Source: Prevotella sp. (GTDB lineage: Bacteria > Bacteroidota > Bacteroidia > Bacteroidales > Bacteroidaceae). From it: 44,550 nucleotides of DNA. The position numbers were made by a program, and so were the translations under genes. The stretch covers positions 1 to 44,550 of the forward strand of contig JAFUVB010000024.1 of the NCBI GenBank assembly GCA_017471245.1. The letters run 5' to 3'. Shown piece by piece: positions 33,647-41,983 of this stretch (positions within the stretch are counted from its first letter, which is position 1; each line of letters begins with the position of its first letter). Under the pieces are notes generated by a model. It ran no database searches, was not told the origin of the DNA, and saw only the letters and a program-made list of their open reading frames with translations.

Positions 33647-34786
33647 TTATTTCTGTATCAGAAGCACGATAACCTTGAGCACCATGTTGAAGAATACAAT
33701 CTTCGGGTTGGCATTCTGTCCGATGTCGCGGATGGCTCTTGAATAGAGTTCCGATAGCTCAATGATATTAGCCTCATTGATGAACGGAGAGAAGTTCTTG
33801 GCGAAGTTCTCCTCATCTTGTGTCATGTACACCAGTTCCACATTGTGGAAATTATACATGAAGTTCTCGCGTGTCAGCCGGAGAAAGTAGGTGAGCATGC
33901 GCCTTTGCCTTTCCCTTCCGAATCCCGACACTTCATCGCTCCATTTCTTCAGTTCCTTGATGTTGCGCTTATATGCCAGTCGCATCATGGCGATGAACAG
34001 TTCGAGAAACATGTGGTTCTCATTACCGGTGTCCAGTTCTTCAAGTGCTTTCAGCCAAGAGCCGTTGGCAGCGCGTGCCAGTCGGTGGGCGTCAGGGCTG
34101 TCTATGCCTCGTTTGCTGATCAGAGCCTGCTCAATGTCTTCGGTTGCAATCATCTTGAAATCGATGCGCTGCGTGCGGCTTCTGATTGTTTCTAACAGTT
34201 TGTCAGGTTCTTCGCTCACCATAATGAACAGAGATTGCTGGGGCGGTTCCTCCAACAGCTTGAGCAGTTTGTTGGCACATTCGCCGTTCATCCTCTCTGG
34301 CAGCCAGATGATGCATATCTTATAGCCGCCCTGACTTGACTTGAGTGACATCTTGCGCAGCAGTTCATCGCTTTCGCTGGCATAGATGATTGCCTGTTGA
34401 TTGGCAGCTCCCATTTCTGCTAACCACTGGTCGATGCTGAAATAGGCGCTTTGCATCAGCATGGTGTTCCACTCTTTTGCAAAGTCATCGCTCACCATTT
34501 TGTGATCGCTGCTTGTTCCCGGAGGCTTGATGACGGGATAGGTGAAGTGCAAATCGGGATGCTGCCACTTGCGGAGCATGACGCATTGCTGGCATGTGCC
34601 GCAGGCTTCATCGGCATCTTTGCGGTTCGTGCAAAGCAGATACGATGCGAATGCCATTGCCATTGCCATCTTACCGCAGCCCACAGGTCCGCAGAACAAC
34701 ATCGCATGTGGCAGACGGTTCTCTCTCACCATCTGCAACAGCCGTTCTTTGGCATCTTGCTGTCCTATTACGTCACTGAACTTCAT
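33647..34786 (-). CDS. holB: DNA polymerase III clamp-loader subunit delta' (HolB-like AAA+ ATPase)
   Basis: 379 residues. The start MKFSDVIGQQDAKERLLQMV and Walker A GPVGCGKMAMAMAFA mark the clamp-loader family. A zinc knuckle (CTNRKDADEACGTCQQC) follows, then a sensor 1 region (KLLKLLEEPPQQSLFIMVSEEPDKLLETIRSRTQ). The length and short C-terminal domain fit delta' rather than the tau/gamma subunit. Next to ricT as in many genomes (holB-yaaT order). A -7 box on the same strand lies upstream. Confidence 0.9.
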   Translation of the reverse strand: MKFSDVIGQQDAKERLLQMVRENRLPHAMLFCGPVGCGKMAMAMAFASYLLCTNRKDADEACGTCQQCVMLRKWQHPDLHFTYPVIKPPGTSSDHKMVSDDFAKEWNTMLMQSAYFSIDQWLAEMGAANQQAIIYASESDELLRKMSLKSSQGGYKICIIWLPERMNGECANKLLKLLEEPPQQSLFIMVSEEPDKLLETIRSRTQRIDFKMIATEDIEQALISKRGIDSPDAHRLARAANGSWLKALEELDTGNENHMFLELFIAMMRLAYKRNIKELKKWSDEVSGFGRERQRRMLTYFLRLTRENFMYNFHNVELVYMTQDEENFAKNFSPFINEANIIELSELYSRAIRDIGQNANPKIVFFNMVLKVIVLLIQK

Positions 34787-34824
34787 AAATGGGTCGGCTG
34801 CACTATGCAGGCACTATATCGGTG

Positions 34825-34832
34825 CAAAATTA
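34825..34832 (-). promoter_or_regulatory. -7 box of the holB-ricT-gldH operon
   Basis: TAATTTTG on the minus strand, 38 bases before the ATG at 34786. -33 weak. Confidence 0.45.
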
Positions 34833-34963
34833 CAAAAAAAAGTGGAAACGAGAGAATTTTAATGGTTCATTCTTATTTTTACCCCTTGTTTTCCACAATA
34901 AATAATAGGGAAACGTGTTATATAATCGTATTTTATTCAGAATATCAGTTAAAACAAATCAAT

Positions 34964-36430
34964 ATGCAACAAAATCAAACAGGCTCGAAAGCCTATCTTA
35001 TTTCAATCGTGATGGTCGCCGTGCTCGGCGGCTTGCTCTTCGGCTACGACACAGCCGTTATCTCAGGTGCAGAAAAAGGTCTGCAGGCGTTTTTCATGGA
35101 GGCAAAGGACTTCTCCTATACGGATGGCTGGCATGGATTTACATCGGCTTCAGCCCTCATCGGCTGTATCATCGGTTCTGCTATTTCCGGACTTTTGGCC
35201 ACGCGTCTGGGTCGTAAGAAGTCGCTGATCATTGCCGGTTTGCTTTTCTTCATTTCCGCGCTCGGCAGCATGGAACCCGAATTCTTGTTCTTCGATCATG
35301 GCAATCCCACCTATTCGTTGTTGATCATGTTCAACATCTATCGTATTATCGGCGGTATCGGCGTTGGATTAGCTTCAGCCATCTGTCCGATGTATATCGG
35401 CGAAGTTGCTCCTTCCAATATTCGCGGTATGCTCGTTTCGTGGAACCAGTTTGCCATTATCTTTGGTCAGTTAGTGGTTTATTTCGTGAATTTCTTCATC
35501 CTTGGAGAGCATATCCAGCCGTTGGTTGAGGAGATGGGCAAGGGTATCGCAGCCATTAACCCCGCCGCACAGTGGACTGTCACCACAGGTTGGCGCTATA
35601 TGTTCGGTTCCGAGGCAATACCTGCAGGTCTGTTCGCCCTGCTCATCTGCTTCGTTCCCGAGACTCCTCGCTATCTCGTCAGCATTGGTCAGGATCAGAA
35701 AGCTTTGGGCATCTTGTCGAGAATCAACGGAGGTGAGAAGGCTTCGCAGATCCTTCAGGATATCAAGGACACCATGACCGTGAAGACCGAGAAGCTGATG
35801 ACTTACGGATTCATGTGCATTTTCATCGGCATCATGCTCAGTGTGTTCCAGCAGGCAGTAGGCATCAATGCCGTGCTCTATTATGCGCCGCGCATCTTCG
35901 GTGACATGGGCATGGAGAACCCAATGGTGGTTACGGTATTCATGGGTGTAATCAATATTCTCTTCACCCTTGTTGCCATCTTCACCGTGGAGAAACTCGG
36001 GCGCAAGCCATTGCTGATTTGGGGATCATTGGGCATGGCATTAGGAGCTTTTGGCGTAGCCGTCACCTTCGGACATGCAGGCTTGGAGATGGTAACCGCC
36101 ATCAGCATCATGGTTTATTCTGCCTCGTTCATGTTCTCATGGGGTCCCATCACGTGGGTGCTCATTGCAGAGATATTCCCCAACACCATCCGTGGCGCAG
36201 CCGTTGCCATTGCCGTGGCATTCCAGTGGATATTCAATTTCATCGTGAGCTCAACCTTCGTACCGATGTTCAACATGCATCTCACAGAAGGCGACGACTT
36301 CGGTCACTGGTTCACATACGGACTCTACGGAGTGATATGCGTAATTGCAGCCATCTTCGTTTGGAAACTCGTTCCAGAAACAAAGGGTAAGACTCTTGAA
36401 GATATGACCAAACTATGGAAGAAAGCATAG
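34964..36430 (+). CDS. xylE: MFS sugar:proton symporter, XylE-like
   Basis: 488 residues with 12 predicted membrane helices. Sugar-porter motifs: GGLLFGYDTAVISGAEKGLQ (helix 1), RLGRKKSL (loop 2-3), PETPRYLVS, QQAVGINAVLYYAPRIF (helix 7), EKLGRKPLLIWG and VPETKGKTLEDM. Closest in pattern to XylE-type xylose transporters, though glucose or arabinose cannot be excluded. The start is the ATG at 34964 (MQQNQTGSKAYLIS); the frame is open upstream, but that stretch is antisense to holB. The DeoR-type repressor converging on it could govern sugar use; this is inference. Confidence 0.9.
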   Translation: MQQNQTGSKAYLISIVMVAVLGGLLFGYDTAVISGAEKGLQAFFMEAKDFSYTDGWHGFTSASALIGCIIGSAISGLLATRLGRKKSLIIAGLLFFISALGSMEPEFLFFDHGNPTYSLLIMFNIYRIIGGIGVGLASAICPMYIGEVAPSNIRGMLVSWNQFAIIFGQLVVYFVNFFILGEHIQPLVEEMGKGIAAINPAAQWTVTTGWRYMFGSEAIPAGLFALLICFVPETPRYLVSIGQDQKALGILSRINGGEKASQILQDIKDTMTVKTEKLMTYGFMCIFIGIMLSVFQQAVGINAVLYYAPRIFGDMGMENPMVVTVFMGVINILFTLVAIFTVEKLGRKPLLIWGSLGMALGAFGVAVTFGHAGLEMVTAISIMVYSASFMFSWGPITWVLIAEIFPNTIRGAAVAIAVAFQWIFNFIVSSTFVPMFNMHLTEGDDFGHWFTYGLYGVICVIAAIFVWKLVPETKGKTLEDMTKLWKKA

Positions 36431-36450
36431 CATCATTGACATGCTTTCCA

Positions 36451-36497
36451 ACAAGAACATCCCCAAAACTCTTACCGGATTTTGGGGATGTTCTTGT
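36451..36497. terminator. Bidirectional terminator, perfect 18-bp stem
   Basis: 36451-36468 and 36480-36497 are exact reverse complements (core CATCCCCAAAA/TTTTGGGGATG) around an 11-base loop, placed between the ends of the convergent xylE and deoR-type genes. No long T run on either side. Confidence 0.75.
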
Positions 36498-36542
36498 ATA
36501 CCTTAATAGATATTCTATTTGTATATATATTCAATAGTGTGA

Positions 36543-37307
36543 TTATGCTTTCAGCACTTCCACGTCCATCCTCTCCAGCTTCTTCACTGCATCATCAGAG
36601 ATGTTGTCGTTGGTGATCAGATGCTGAACCATCGAAATAGGACCGAGCGTTGCAAAGGCACTGTTGCCCATCTTCGATGTGTCAGCTACGAGGAACACCT
36701 GATCTGCCGACTCAATCATGGTTTTCTTAACCACCAAGTCGCTCAGGCTGGGGTAGGTGAGGTTCATGTCGGCAGAGATTCCGGCAGTTGCAAGGAATAG
36801 TTTGTTGGCATGCAGATTCGAAATCGACTGAGCTGCCATGTCGCCCGTCAACGAAAGAGTGGGAGCCTTGAATTCTCCGCCTGTCACAATCAGGTTGATG
36901 CCCGGATTCTCACCAAGCATCAGCGCAATATTCAGGGCATTGGTAATCACCGTCAGTCGGTTGTATTTTAGCAGCAGCTTTGCGATTTCTGTCGTTGTAG
37001 AGCCAGAGTCGAGGATAATCACGTCGTCTTCATTAATATACGTGACGGCTTTCTGTGCAATTGCTACCTTCTCGTCATGACTTTGTTCCTGATTAACCAG
37101 CTTGCCCGTCTTGGCGAAAGTGCCTACATCCTTGAGGAAAGCGCCGCCATGCTCTCTCTGAATGTAACCCAGTTTCTCCAAAAACTCCAAGTCTTGTCGG
37201 ATGGTTACTTCTGTTACACTGAAAATTCTACTCAGTTCCTGTACCTTGGCATGACCGTCTTCACGAATCAGTTCAAGTATTTTGATGCGTCTTTGATTTA
37301 ATGCCAT
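36543..37307 (-). CDS. DeoR/GlpR-family transcriptional regulator
   Basis: 254 residues. The N-terminal helix-turn-helix (RRIKILELIREDGHAKVQEL, then VTEVTIRQDLEFLEKLGYIQREHGGAF) is typical of DeoR. The C-terminal sensor domain (about 75-240) has LDSGSTTTEIAKLL, LTVITNALNIALML and VADTSKMGNSAFATLGPI, which binds phosphorylated sugars in this family. Its target is unknown; the nearby sugar porter is a candidate. Confidence 0.92.
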   Translation of the reverse strand: MALNQRRIKILELIREDGHAKVQELSRIFSVTEVTIRQDLEFLEKLGYIQREHGGAFLKDVGTFAKTGKLVNQEQSHDEKVAIAQKAVTYINEDDVIILDSGSTTTEIAKLLLKYNRLTVITNALNIALMLGENPGINLIVTGGEFKAPTLSLTGDMAAQSISNLHANKLFLATAGISADMNLTYPSLSDLVVKKTMIESADQVFLVADTSKMGNSAFATLGPISMVQHLITNDNISDDAVKKLERMDVEVLKA

Positions 37308-37350
37308 AAATATAATTATTAATCAAAAAGGTGTTTCCTTATGTTTCGTG

Positions 37351-37358
37351 CAAAGATA
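37351..37358 (-). promoter_or_regulatory. -7 box of the DeoR-family gene
   Basis: TATCTTTG on the minus strand, 43 bases before the ATG. A CAAA at 37371 is too near for a normal -33 box. Confidence 0.45.
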
Positions 37359-37826
37359 AGCATTTATTATCAAATAAAAAAAAGAAAAACCAAAAAAAAT
37401 CGGAAATAAAAGAAAATCTGTACAAGTTGCAGGTGCTGGCATTGCTGATAGTGTATACCTACGATGTCTTATTTTTTTTATTTATTTGTTGTTTTTGGTT
37501 AGGTGAAATGTAAGCAGGAAAAGGTCAAGAAGTTGTTCTCCAAGTTAGCCGTAGGTCCCAATGGCGATAAAGCCTAATGTAAAAACTCTATTTGCTACCA
37601 TTCAGATAGTAATACAGATAGTAATAGTATATAGTTTTACTTAAAAATACAATCAATGATATGGCGAATCCATGAAGAATTAGTATATTTGCATTGCCAA
37701 ATGTATTCTACGGTTGTTTTAACCGTGGGAGACCGCACCTTTGTTTTTACTAACTGGGTGCAAAGATAAGTATTATTTGACAAATATAATTTAATATTTT
37801 AACATTATTTTATATCAAACACCCTT
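37359..37826. other. AT-rich intergenic region with a direct repeat and a small hairpin
   Basis: No convincing gene. CAGATAGTAATA is repeated in tandem near 37605-37630, a -7-like TATATTTG lies at 37684-37691, CGGTTGTTTTAACCG can form a small hairpin near 37713, and a second TATCTTTG on the minus strand lies near 37761. A 24-codon frame at 37503-37577 is too weak to call. Confidence 0.5.
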
Positions 37827-38171
37827 ATGATTATAGAAGAAAGAAAAAAAAGGATAGAAGATGCAATTAATCATCTAATGGCTATTGGATTAATTGATAG
37901 TCGAACACCTTCTATTAGCATAGCCCAAAAAATGAGACGTGGAAAAGAAAGCATTAGTGCCGCCATAAATGGTAATGAGCGTTACCTTACATGGAAATTT
38001 GTAAAAGCCTTCTGTGCGACATATTCAAACATTATTTCTGCCGACTATATTTGGAACGGAATCGGTGAAATGATAAATGAGAAAGAACCAGAAGACAAAG
38101 GCAATACATCCATATCTGATGAATCTCTGATGACACTTTCGAGAGAAGAACTTGTATTTCTTGTAAAGTAA
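37827..38171 (+). CDS. Helix-turn-helix repressor-like protein
   Basis: 114 residues. The pattern ISIAQKMRRGKESISAAINGNERYLTWKFVKAFCATYSNIISADYIWNGIGEMI matches the N-terminal XRE-like domain of phage/ICE repressors in Bacteroidetes (helix-turn-helix, then a loop ending in a GxGEM-like turn). A peptidase or sensor domain is missing. Followed by two tiny genes on the same strand, suggesting a small accessory operon, perhaps a relic of a mobile element. AT-rich. Confidence 0.7.
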   Translation: MIIEERKKRIEDAINHLMAIGLIDSRTPSISIAQKMRRGKESISAAINGNERYLTWKFVKAFCATYSNIISADYIWNGIGEMINEKEPEDKGNTSISDESLMTLSREELVFLVK

Positions 38172-38174
38172 CTC

Positions 38175-38306
38175 ATGGCTTTACACAGAGAACAAACAGA
38201 AATGTATCGACTTCTCATCAGGCAGAATGAAGAAATGATACGGAATGGTCAAGAGAGGTTCAACAACATCAATAATCTAATATACAAGAATGTAAGCAAT
38301 GGATGA
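38175..38306 (+). CDS. Very small protein, 43 residues
   Basis: The frame starts three bases after the repressor-like gene and reads MALHREQTEMYRLLIRQNEE, then MIRNGQERFNNINNLIYKNVSNG. It is a charged amphipathic helix, likely coiled coil. The end overlaps the next start by eight bases. Tight packing makes it a probable gene; function unknown. Confidence 0.5.
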   Translation: MALHREQTEMYRLLIRQNEEMIRNGQERFNNINNLIYKNVSNG

Positions 38307-38514
38307 AATGTATGCAGAACTTGCTCGTCAGGAGGCAACACAACGCATAGAAGAATGGAAAAAAGACAGGGAACAGCGAAAGGAGGCTATCGAAGCAAGA
38401 CGAAAACAACTTTATCGTCACTTCTACGGTAGCAACACGTCATACATGACATTCTGCATTCCGCATGATTCAAAACTCCGCAAAACAAGTAAATTACCAG
38501 ATGATAATCTATGA
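38299..38514 (+). CDS. Small basic coiled-coil protein, 71 residues
   Basis: MDEMYAELARQEATQRIEEW is followed by a long charged helix (KKDREQRKEAIEARRKQLYR) and a polar end. It overlaps the previous small gene by eight bases, third in the operon with the repressor-like gene. No family recognised. Confidence 0.55.
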   Translation: MDEMYAELARQEATQRIEEWKKDREQRKEAIEARRKQLYRHFYGSNTSYMTFCIPHDSKLRKTSKLPDDNL

Positions 38515-38540
38515 TTTCAAAAAAACATCCTTATTGTCAA

Positions 38541-38551
38541 GGGACGGTTCT
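38541..38551 (+). repeat. Isolated GGGACGGTTCT motif as in the RAYT element
   Basis: The same 11 bases occur in the REP-like units at 1393-1458. Here the motif stands alone between the small operon and the AlbA_2 gene, and may be a solo REP relic. An 11-base match in 44 kb is suggestive only. Confidence 0.3.
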
Positions 38552-38617
38552 CCTGATCTATGATTCCTCATTCAAACATTAGATGCAGTACATAGTTAAC
38601 AATTGGAATAAAATTTG

Positions 38618-38625
38618 TAACTTTG
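38618..38625 (+). promoter_or_regulatory. -7 box of the AlbA_2 gene
   Basis: TAACTTTG, 16 bases before the ATG at 38642. -33 weak. Confidence 0.45.
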
Positions 38626-38641
38626 CAAACAAAATAGGAAT

Positions 38642-40234
38642 ATGGCACTGGCAATAGACATAGAAGACCTGCTGAACAAGCAGAAAATAGAGTCCAATAG
38701 GATTGAGTTCAAGAAAGGTTGGAATCCTGCAAGCATATACCATAGCGTGTGTGCTTTCGCTAATGATTTCGACGATCTTGGAGGTGGGTATATATTGATT
38801 GGCGTGGATAGCGATGATGATACAGGTCTGGCTATCCGTCCTGTCGAAGGGGTACCGATAGAGAAGATTGACGGCATTCTTCAGGATATGGTGAGCTACA
38901 ACAACAAGATGTCACCGTATTATATGCCCAGAACGAGTGTTGAAGAGGTGGATGGAAAGCAGGTGCTGGTGATATGGTGTCCTGCTGGCATCAACAGGCC
39001 ATATTCTGTACCTGAGAATGTGACTGCAAAGAGCGGTAGCAAGGAATACTTCTATATCCGGAGCGGTACAAGTAGCATCATAGCCAAGGGCGAGGTACTG
39101 GACGAACTTCGTGAATTAGCCAGTCGTGTTCCGTTTGATGAACGAGGGAATCCAGATATTAAAGTAGAAGACATATCTACGCTATTGTTACGTGAGTATC
39201 TGGTTAAAGTGGGCAGCAAATTGGCTAACGAACTATACGAAAGGCCACTTAGCGAGATTCTTGAGCAGATGGATTTATTTGTTGGCCCATCAGAAAACCG
39301 TATGCTGAGGAATGTGGCAGCAATGATGTTCTGTGAGAATCCAAGTAAATTCTTCAAAAGGACACAGGTGGAAATCGTATTCTTCCCAGAAGGACGGTTG
39401 GTGAATCCTAACAATCTCTACGAGGCTCCTGTCATCACAGGTTCCGTTACACAGATTATTGAGCGGACGCTGGAGTATTTGAATCGCATGGTGGTGATGC
39501 AGACCATCATCAAGCCCAAGAATGACAACCACAGTATCAAGTTCTATACCTATCCCTACCAGGCATTAGAGGAAAGTATTACGAACTCGATATATCATCG
39601 CGACTATCGGGAATGGGAGCCTGTGGTAATAACGGTGGAGCCAAAGGGTATTACCATCCAGAACGTAGGTGGGCCGGATCGTAGCATCTCTGCTGCTGAC
39701 ATCAGTCGTGGCGAGTTGCTTATTTCCAAGCGTTACCGTAACCGTCGCTTGGGTGAATACTTGAAAGAATTGGAGATGACAGAAGGACGAAGCACTGGTA
39801 TTCCTACCATCCAGAATGTGCTGAAGGCTAATGGTTCGCCTCGCGCTATCGTCGTTACAGATGAAGAGCGCACCTTCTTCCGCATCACCATCCCCTGCCA
39901 TGAGGCTGCAGGCAATATTATAGCCGATATTGCGACAAGAGAAAAAGCACCAGATAGTTCTCAGGAAGAAGGCAAGATCGTCCCTGATGTCCTGAAGAAT
40001 GTCCTAAAAAATGTCCAGAAAGATGTCCTAAAAGAACTATCTGAAAGACAGATAGTTATACTTGAACTGATATGCAAATCACCAGAGGCGACTCTGATAG
40101 AAATGTCCGAAAAACTCCATGTTTCAGGCAAAACTATTCAACGTGAATTTGCTTCCATCAGGAAACTGGGAATAGACATTGTACGTAAAGGCGGTCGAAA
40201 AAAAGGTCGATGGGAAATCAAAAATAGTAAGTGA
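38642..40234 (+). CDS. AlbA_2-domain ATP-binding transcriptional regulator-like protein
   Basis: 530 residues. The N-terminal AlbA_2 (Schlafen-type) domain (about 10-140) has ESNRIEFKKGW and GGGYILIGVD. A middle HATPase_c_4-like domain (about 300-420) has YQALEESITNSIYHRDY and GRSTGIPTIQNVLKANGSP. A repetitive helix (DVLKNVLKNVQKDVLKEL, about 455-475) leads to a C-terminal winged helix (LHVSGKTIQREFASIRKLGIDIVRKGGRKKG). Such proteins are frequent in accessory DNA of Bacteroidetes; the role is uncertain (regulation or defence). It lies just before a tRNA gene, a common integration site. Confidence 0.8.
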   Translation: MALAIDIEDLLNKQKIESNRIEFKKGWNPASIYHSVCAFANDFDDLGGGYILIGVDSDDDTGLAIRPVEGVPIEKIDGILQDMVSYNNKMSPYYMPRTSVEEVDGKQVLVIWCPAGINRPYSVPENVTAKSGSKEYFYIRSGTSSIIAKGEVLDELRELASRVPFDERGNPDIKVEDISTLLLREYLVKVGSKLANELYERPLSEILEQMDLFVGPSENRMLRNVAAMMFCENPSKFFKRTQVEIVFFPEGRLVNPNNLYEAPVITGSVTQIIERTLEYLNRMVVMQTIIKPKNDNHSIKFYTYPYQALEESITNSIYHRDYREWEPVVITVEPKGITIQNVGGPDRSISAADISRGELLISKRYRNRRLGEYLKELEMTEGRSTGIPTIQNVLKANGSPRAIVVTDEERTFFRITIPCHEAAGNIIADIATREKAPDSSQEEGKIVPDVLKNVLKNVQKDVLKELSERQIVILELICKSPEATLIEMSEKLHVSGKTIQREFASIRKLGIDIVRKGGRKKGRWEIKNSK

Positions 40235-40381
40235 ATGATGTGCTGGCAGTGCCATCTACTAAAGCTACTTCTGAGAATACAACTGCAACTGTAAATGCAC
40301 CTGCAAAACTTAATAAAACGCAAATTTGATGAGTAGCAGACCATATTGAATGGTGCAAATGTGGTGCATTTAGAGAATGTA

Positions 40382-40422
40382 AAAATCCGCAAGCGGCTGA
40401 TATTCAGCTTCTTGCGGATTTT
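40382..40422 (-). terminator. Terminator of tRNA-Lys, probably bidirectional
   Basis: AAAATCCGCAAG (40382-40393) pairs with CTTGCGGATTTT (40411-40422), with an inner GCTGA/TCAGC stem. On the minus strand it ends in TTTTT, five bases after the tRNA 3' end begins the trailer. Confidence 0.85.
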
Positions 40423-40426
40423 CTTG

Positions 40427-40499
40427 TGATCCGTTTGGGGCTCGAACCCAAGACCCCAACATTAAAAGTGTTGTGCTCTACCTGCTGAGCTAACGGATC
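40427..40499 (-). tRNA. tRNA-Lys (anticodon TTT)
   Basis: 73 nt on the minus strand: acceptor GATCCGT/ACGGATC, D arm GCTC/GAGC, anticodon stem CAACA/TGTTG with loop CTTTTAA (anticodon TTT), T arm TTGGG-TTCGAGC-CCCAA, discriminator A. All four stems pair fully. CCA is not encoded. It has a consensus promoter at 40547-40577 and a terminator downstream. Confidence 0.96.
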
Positions 40500-40546
40500 A
40501 GTGATTATTCATCTGCCACTTTACGGTGGTGTTTGAAAATCGGCTG

Positions 40547-40577
40547 CAAAGTTACAATGTTTTTTTGAGATTGCAAA
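40547..40577 (-). promoter_or_regulatory. tRNA-Lys promoter
   Basis: TTTG (40574-40577), 19 bases, TAACTTTG (40547-40554) on the minus strand; an exact consensus match. The tRNA starts 47 bases downstream. Confidence 0.7.
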
Positions 40578-40615
40578 ATTTTTGGAATGTTTTTGCCAAT
40601 CTTTTTTTAATTCAA

Positions 40616-40743
40616 GCGCATTTTCTGTCGATTTCCCTCGCTTTTTTCTGCTCATTCCTGTGTTTTATGCAGTTCATTCCAGTTCTTAATGCAGCTATTC
40701 CAGTTCTTAATGTTGCAATACCTGCGCTTAATGCAGCTGTTCC
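40616..40743. repeat. 21-22-bp-pitch array reaching into the permease gene
   Basis: Six units start at 40616, 40638, 40659, 40681, 40702 and 40723 (lengths 22, 21, 22, 21, 21, 21). Consensus of the last three is close to GCGCTTAATGCAGCTATTCC. The array ends 16 bases inside the permease gene, supplying its stop codon and last residues. Poorer dyad symmetry than the other arrays. Confidence 0.7.
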
Positions 40744-41963
40744 TGTGCATTTTCCGCCATGTCTTCATGGGTAATGGCTTCCTGAGTCAGCGCTTCATCC
40801 TTGTTTTCTTCCTTCAAAGCACTTTGCGTGTCACCTTCAATGATGCTCATTCCCGTATTGTCGTTGCCTGAAAGGAATCCCTCATCTAACGGAATGTCTT
40901 CGTTCTCGCGCGTCACGTACCTTTGATAATAGGCAATGAGCAGCGTGGTGAGCGGCAGTGCAAGAATCAGTCCGATGAAACCCAGCAGGGCTCCCCATAC
41001 CGACAGCGAGAGCAGCAGGATGGCAGGGTTCAGTCCCATTGCCTTTCCCATAATCTTCGGCGTGATCACCATGTCGATGATAATCTGCACGATGATGAAG
41101 ATGGATACAGCCATTGCCAGTATCATCCAGAAGTTCTGTCCTGTATCCGCCGCTTTCAGCAGGGCGAGGAATGCGGTGGGAATCAGTGCGAAGGTGTGGA
41201 GATAGGGCACGAGATCCATGATGCCGATGAGTATACCCAAGCCGATTGCCATGGGGAAGTCGATGATGGTGAATCCGATGCAGAAGAGGATACCCATGCA
41301 GAGCGCCACCAGTCCTTGTCCGCGGATATAGGCATTGAGTGCTTTCTCCACGTCGCTCATCAGTTCCTGCCAGAAGGGGCGGGCTTTCTTCGGGAATATC
41401 TTGATCCAGTTGTTGGTGAGATACTCATAGTCGAGCAGGATGAAGAACATGTACATCAGGGTGATCAGCGATGCCACGATGCTGATAATAACGCTGGCGG
41501 TCTGTCCTAAGACATTGAACACCTGTGGCATGGCCGACCGTATGGTTTCCGCCACATCTTTCCGCTTGAAGAAGTCTTCGATGGTTTCGCGGTGATCGCG
41601 TATCCAGTCCTTGATCATTGCCGACAGGTCGTTAGTGTTCGTCTGCTGCTGAACATACTGCGTAACCAATTGTCCCAGCTTGCCGAATTGCTCAATCATG
41701 GGCGGTATGATGAGGTAGATCACTCCGGCTACGATGGCGATGACGAAGAGCAATGTCAGGATGATGCTCAGCGCACGTGATTTGACGTGCATCCTGTATT
41801 GAATGAACTTGACGATGGGGTAGACCAGATAAGCCAACAGCCATGCCACGAAGAACGGCAACAGTACGCTGCTGAGGTAGTTCACCGCATATAACACGAT
41901 GATCACGATGAGGCCGATGCCTGCCCATCTGATGAATTTGTCGAAAGTGATTTCCTTCTGCAT
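40728..41963 (-). CDS. AI-2E/PerM family membrane permease
   Basis: 411 residues with about eight membrane helices. Features of the family: FVAWLLAYLVYPIVKFIQ, LITLMYMFFILLDYEY, GQGLVALCMGILFCIGF, GLGILIGIMDLVPYLHTF and the C-terminal ALPLTTLLIAYYQRYV. The polar tail of about 60 residues (EDIPLDEGFLSGND ... AENAQEQLH) is not conserved, and its last five codons belong to the 21-bp array. Family members are linked to autoinducer or sodium/proton movement; the substrate is unknown. It follows tdk by 20 bases. Confidence 0.88.
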   Translation of the reverse strand: MQKEITFDKFIRWAGIGLIVIIVLYAVNYLSSVLLPFFVAWLLAYLVYPIVKFIQYRMHVKSRALSIILTLLFVIAIVAGVIYLIIPPMIEQFGKLGQLVTQYVQQQTNTNDLSAMIKDWIRDHRETIEDFFKRKDVAETIRSAMPQVFNVLGQTASVIISIVASLITLMYMFFILLDYEYLTNNWIKIFPKKARPFWQELMSDVEKALNAYIRGQGLVALCMGILFCIGFTIIDFPMAIGLGILIGIMDLVPYLHTFALIPTAFLALLKAADTGQNFWMILAMAVSIFIIVQIIIDMVITPKIMGKAMGLNPAILLLSLSVWGALLGFIGLILALPLTTLLIAYYQRYVTRENEDIPLDEGFLSGNDNTGMSIIEGDTQSALKEENKDEALTQEAITHEDMAENAQEQLH

Positions 41964-41983
41964 AGATTATGAAAACCTTCTTT

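Noticed and set aside
34451-34963. In-frame N-terminal extension of the sugar porter
   Set aside because: It is antisense to holB and the family start is MQQNQTGSKAYLIS at 34964.
37503-37577. 24-codon frame with GTG start (lysine-rich, ends GPNGDKA)
   Set aside because: Too short and unsupported; could be a relic of a longer gene but nothing around it continues the frame.
37759-37768. TGCAAAGATA as a minus-strand promoter
   Set aside because: No -33 box at the right distance and no gene begins downstream of it on that strand before the DeoR gene, which has its own box.
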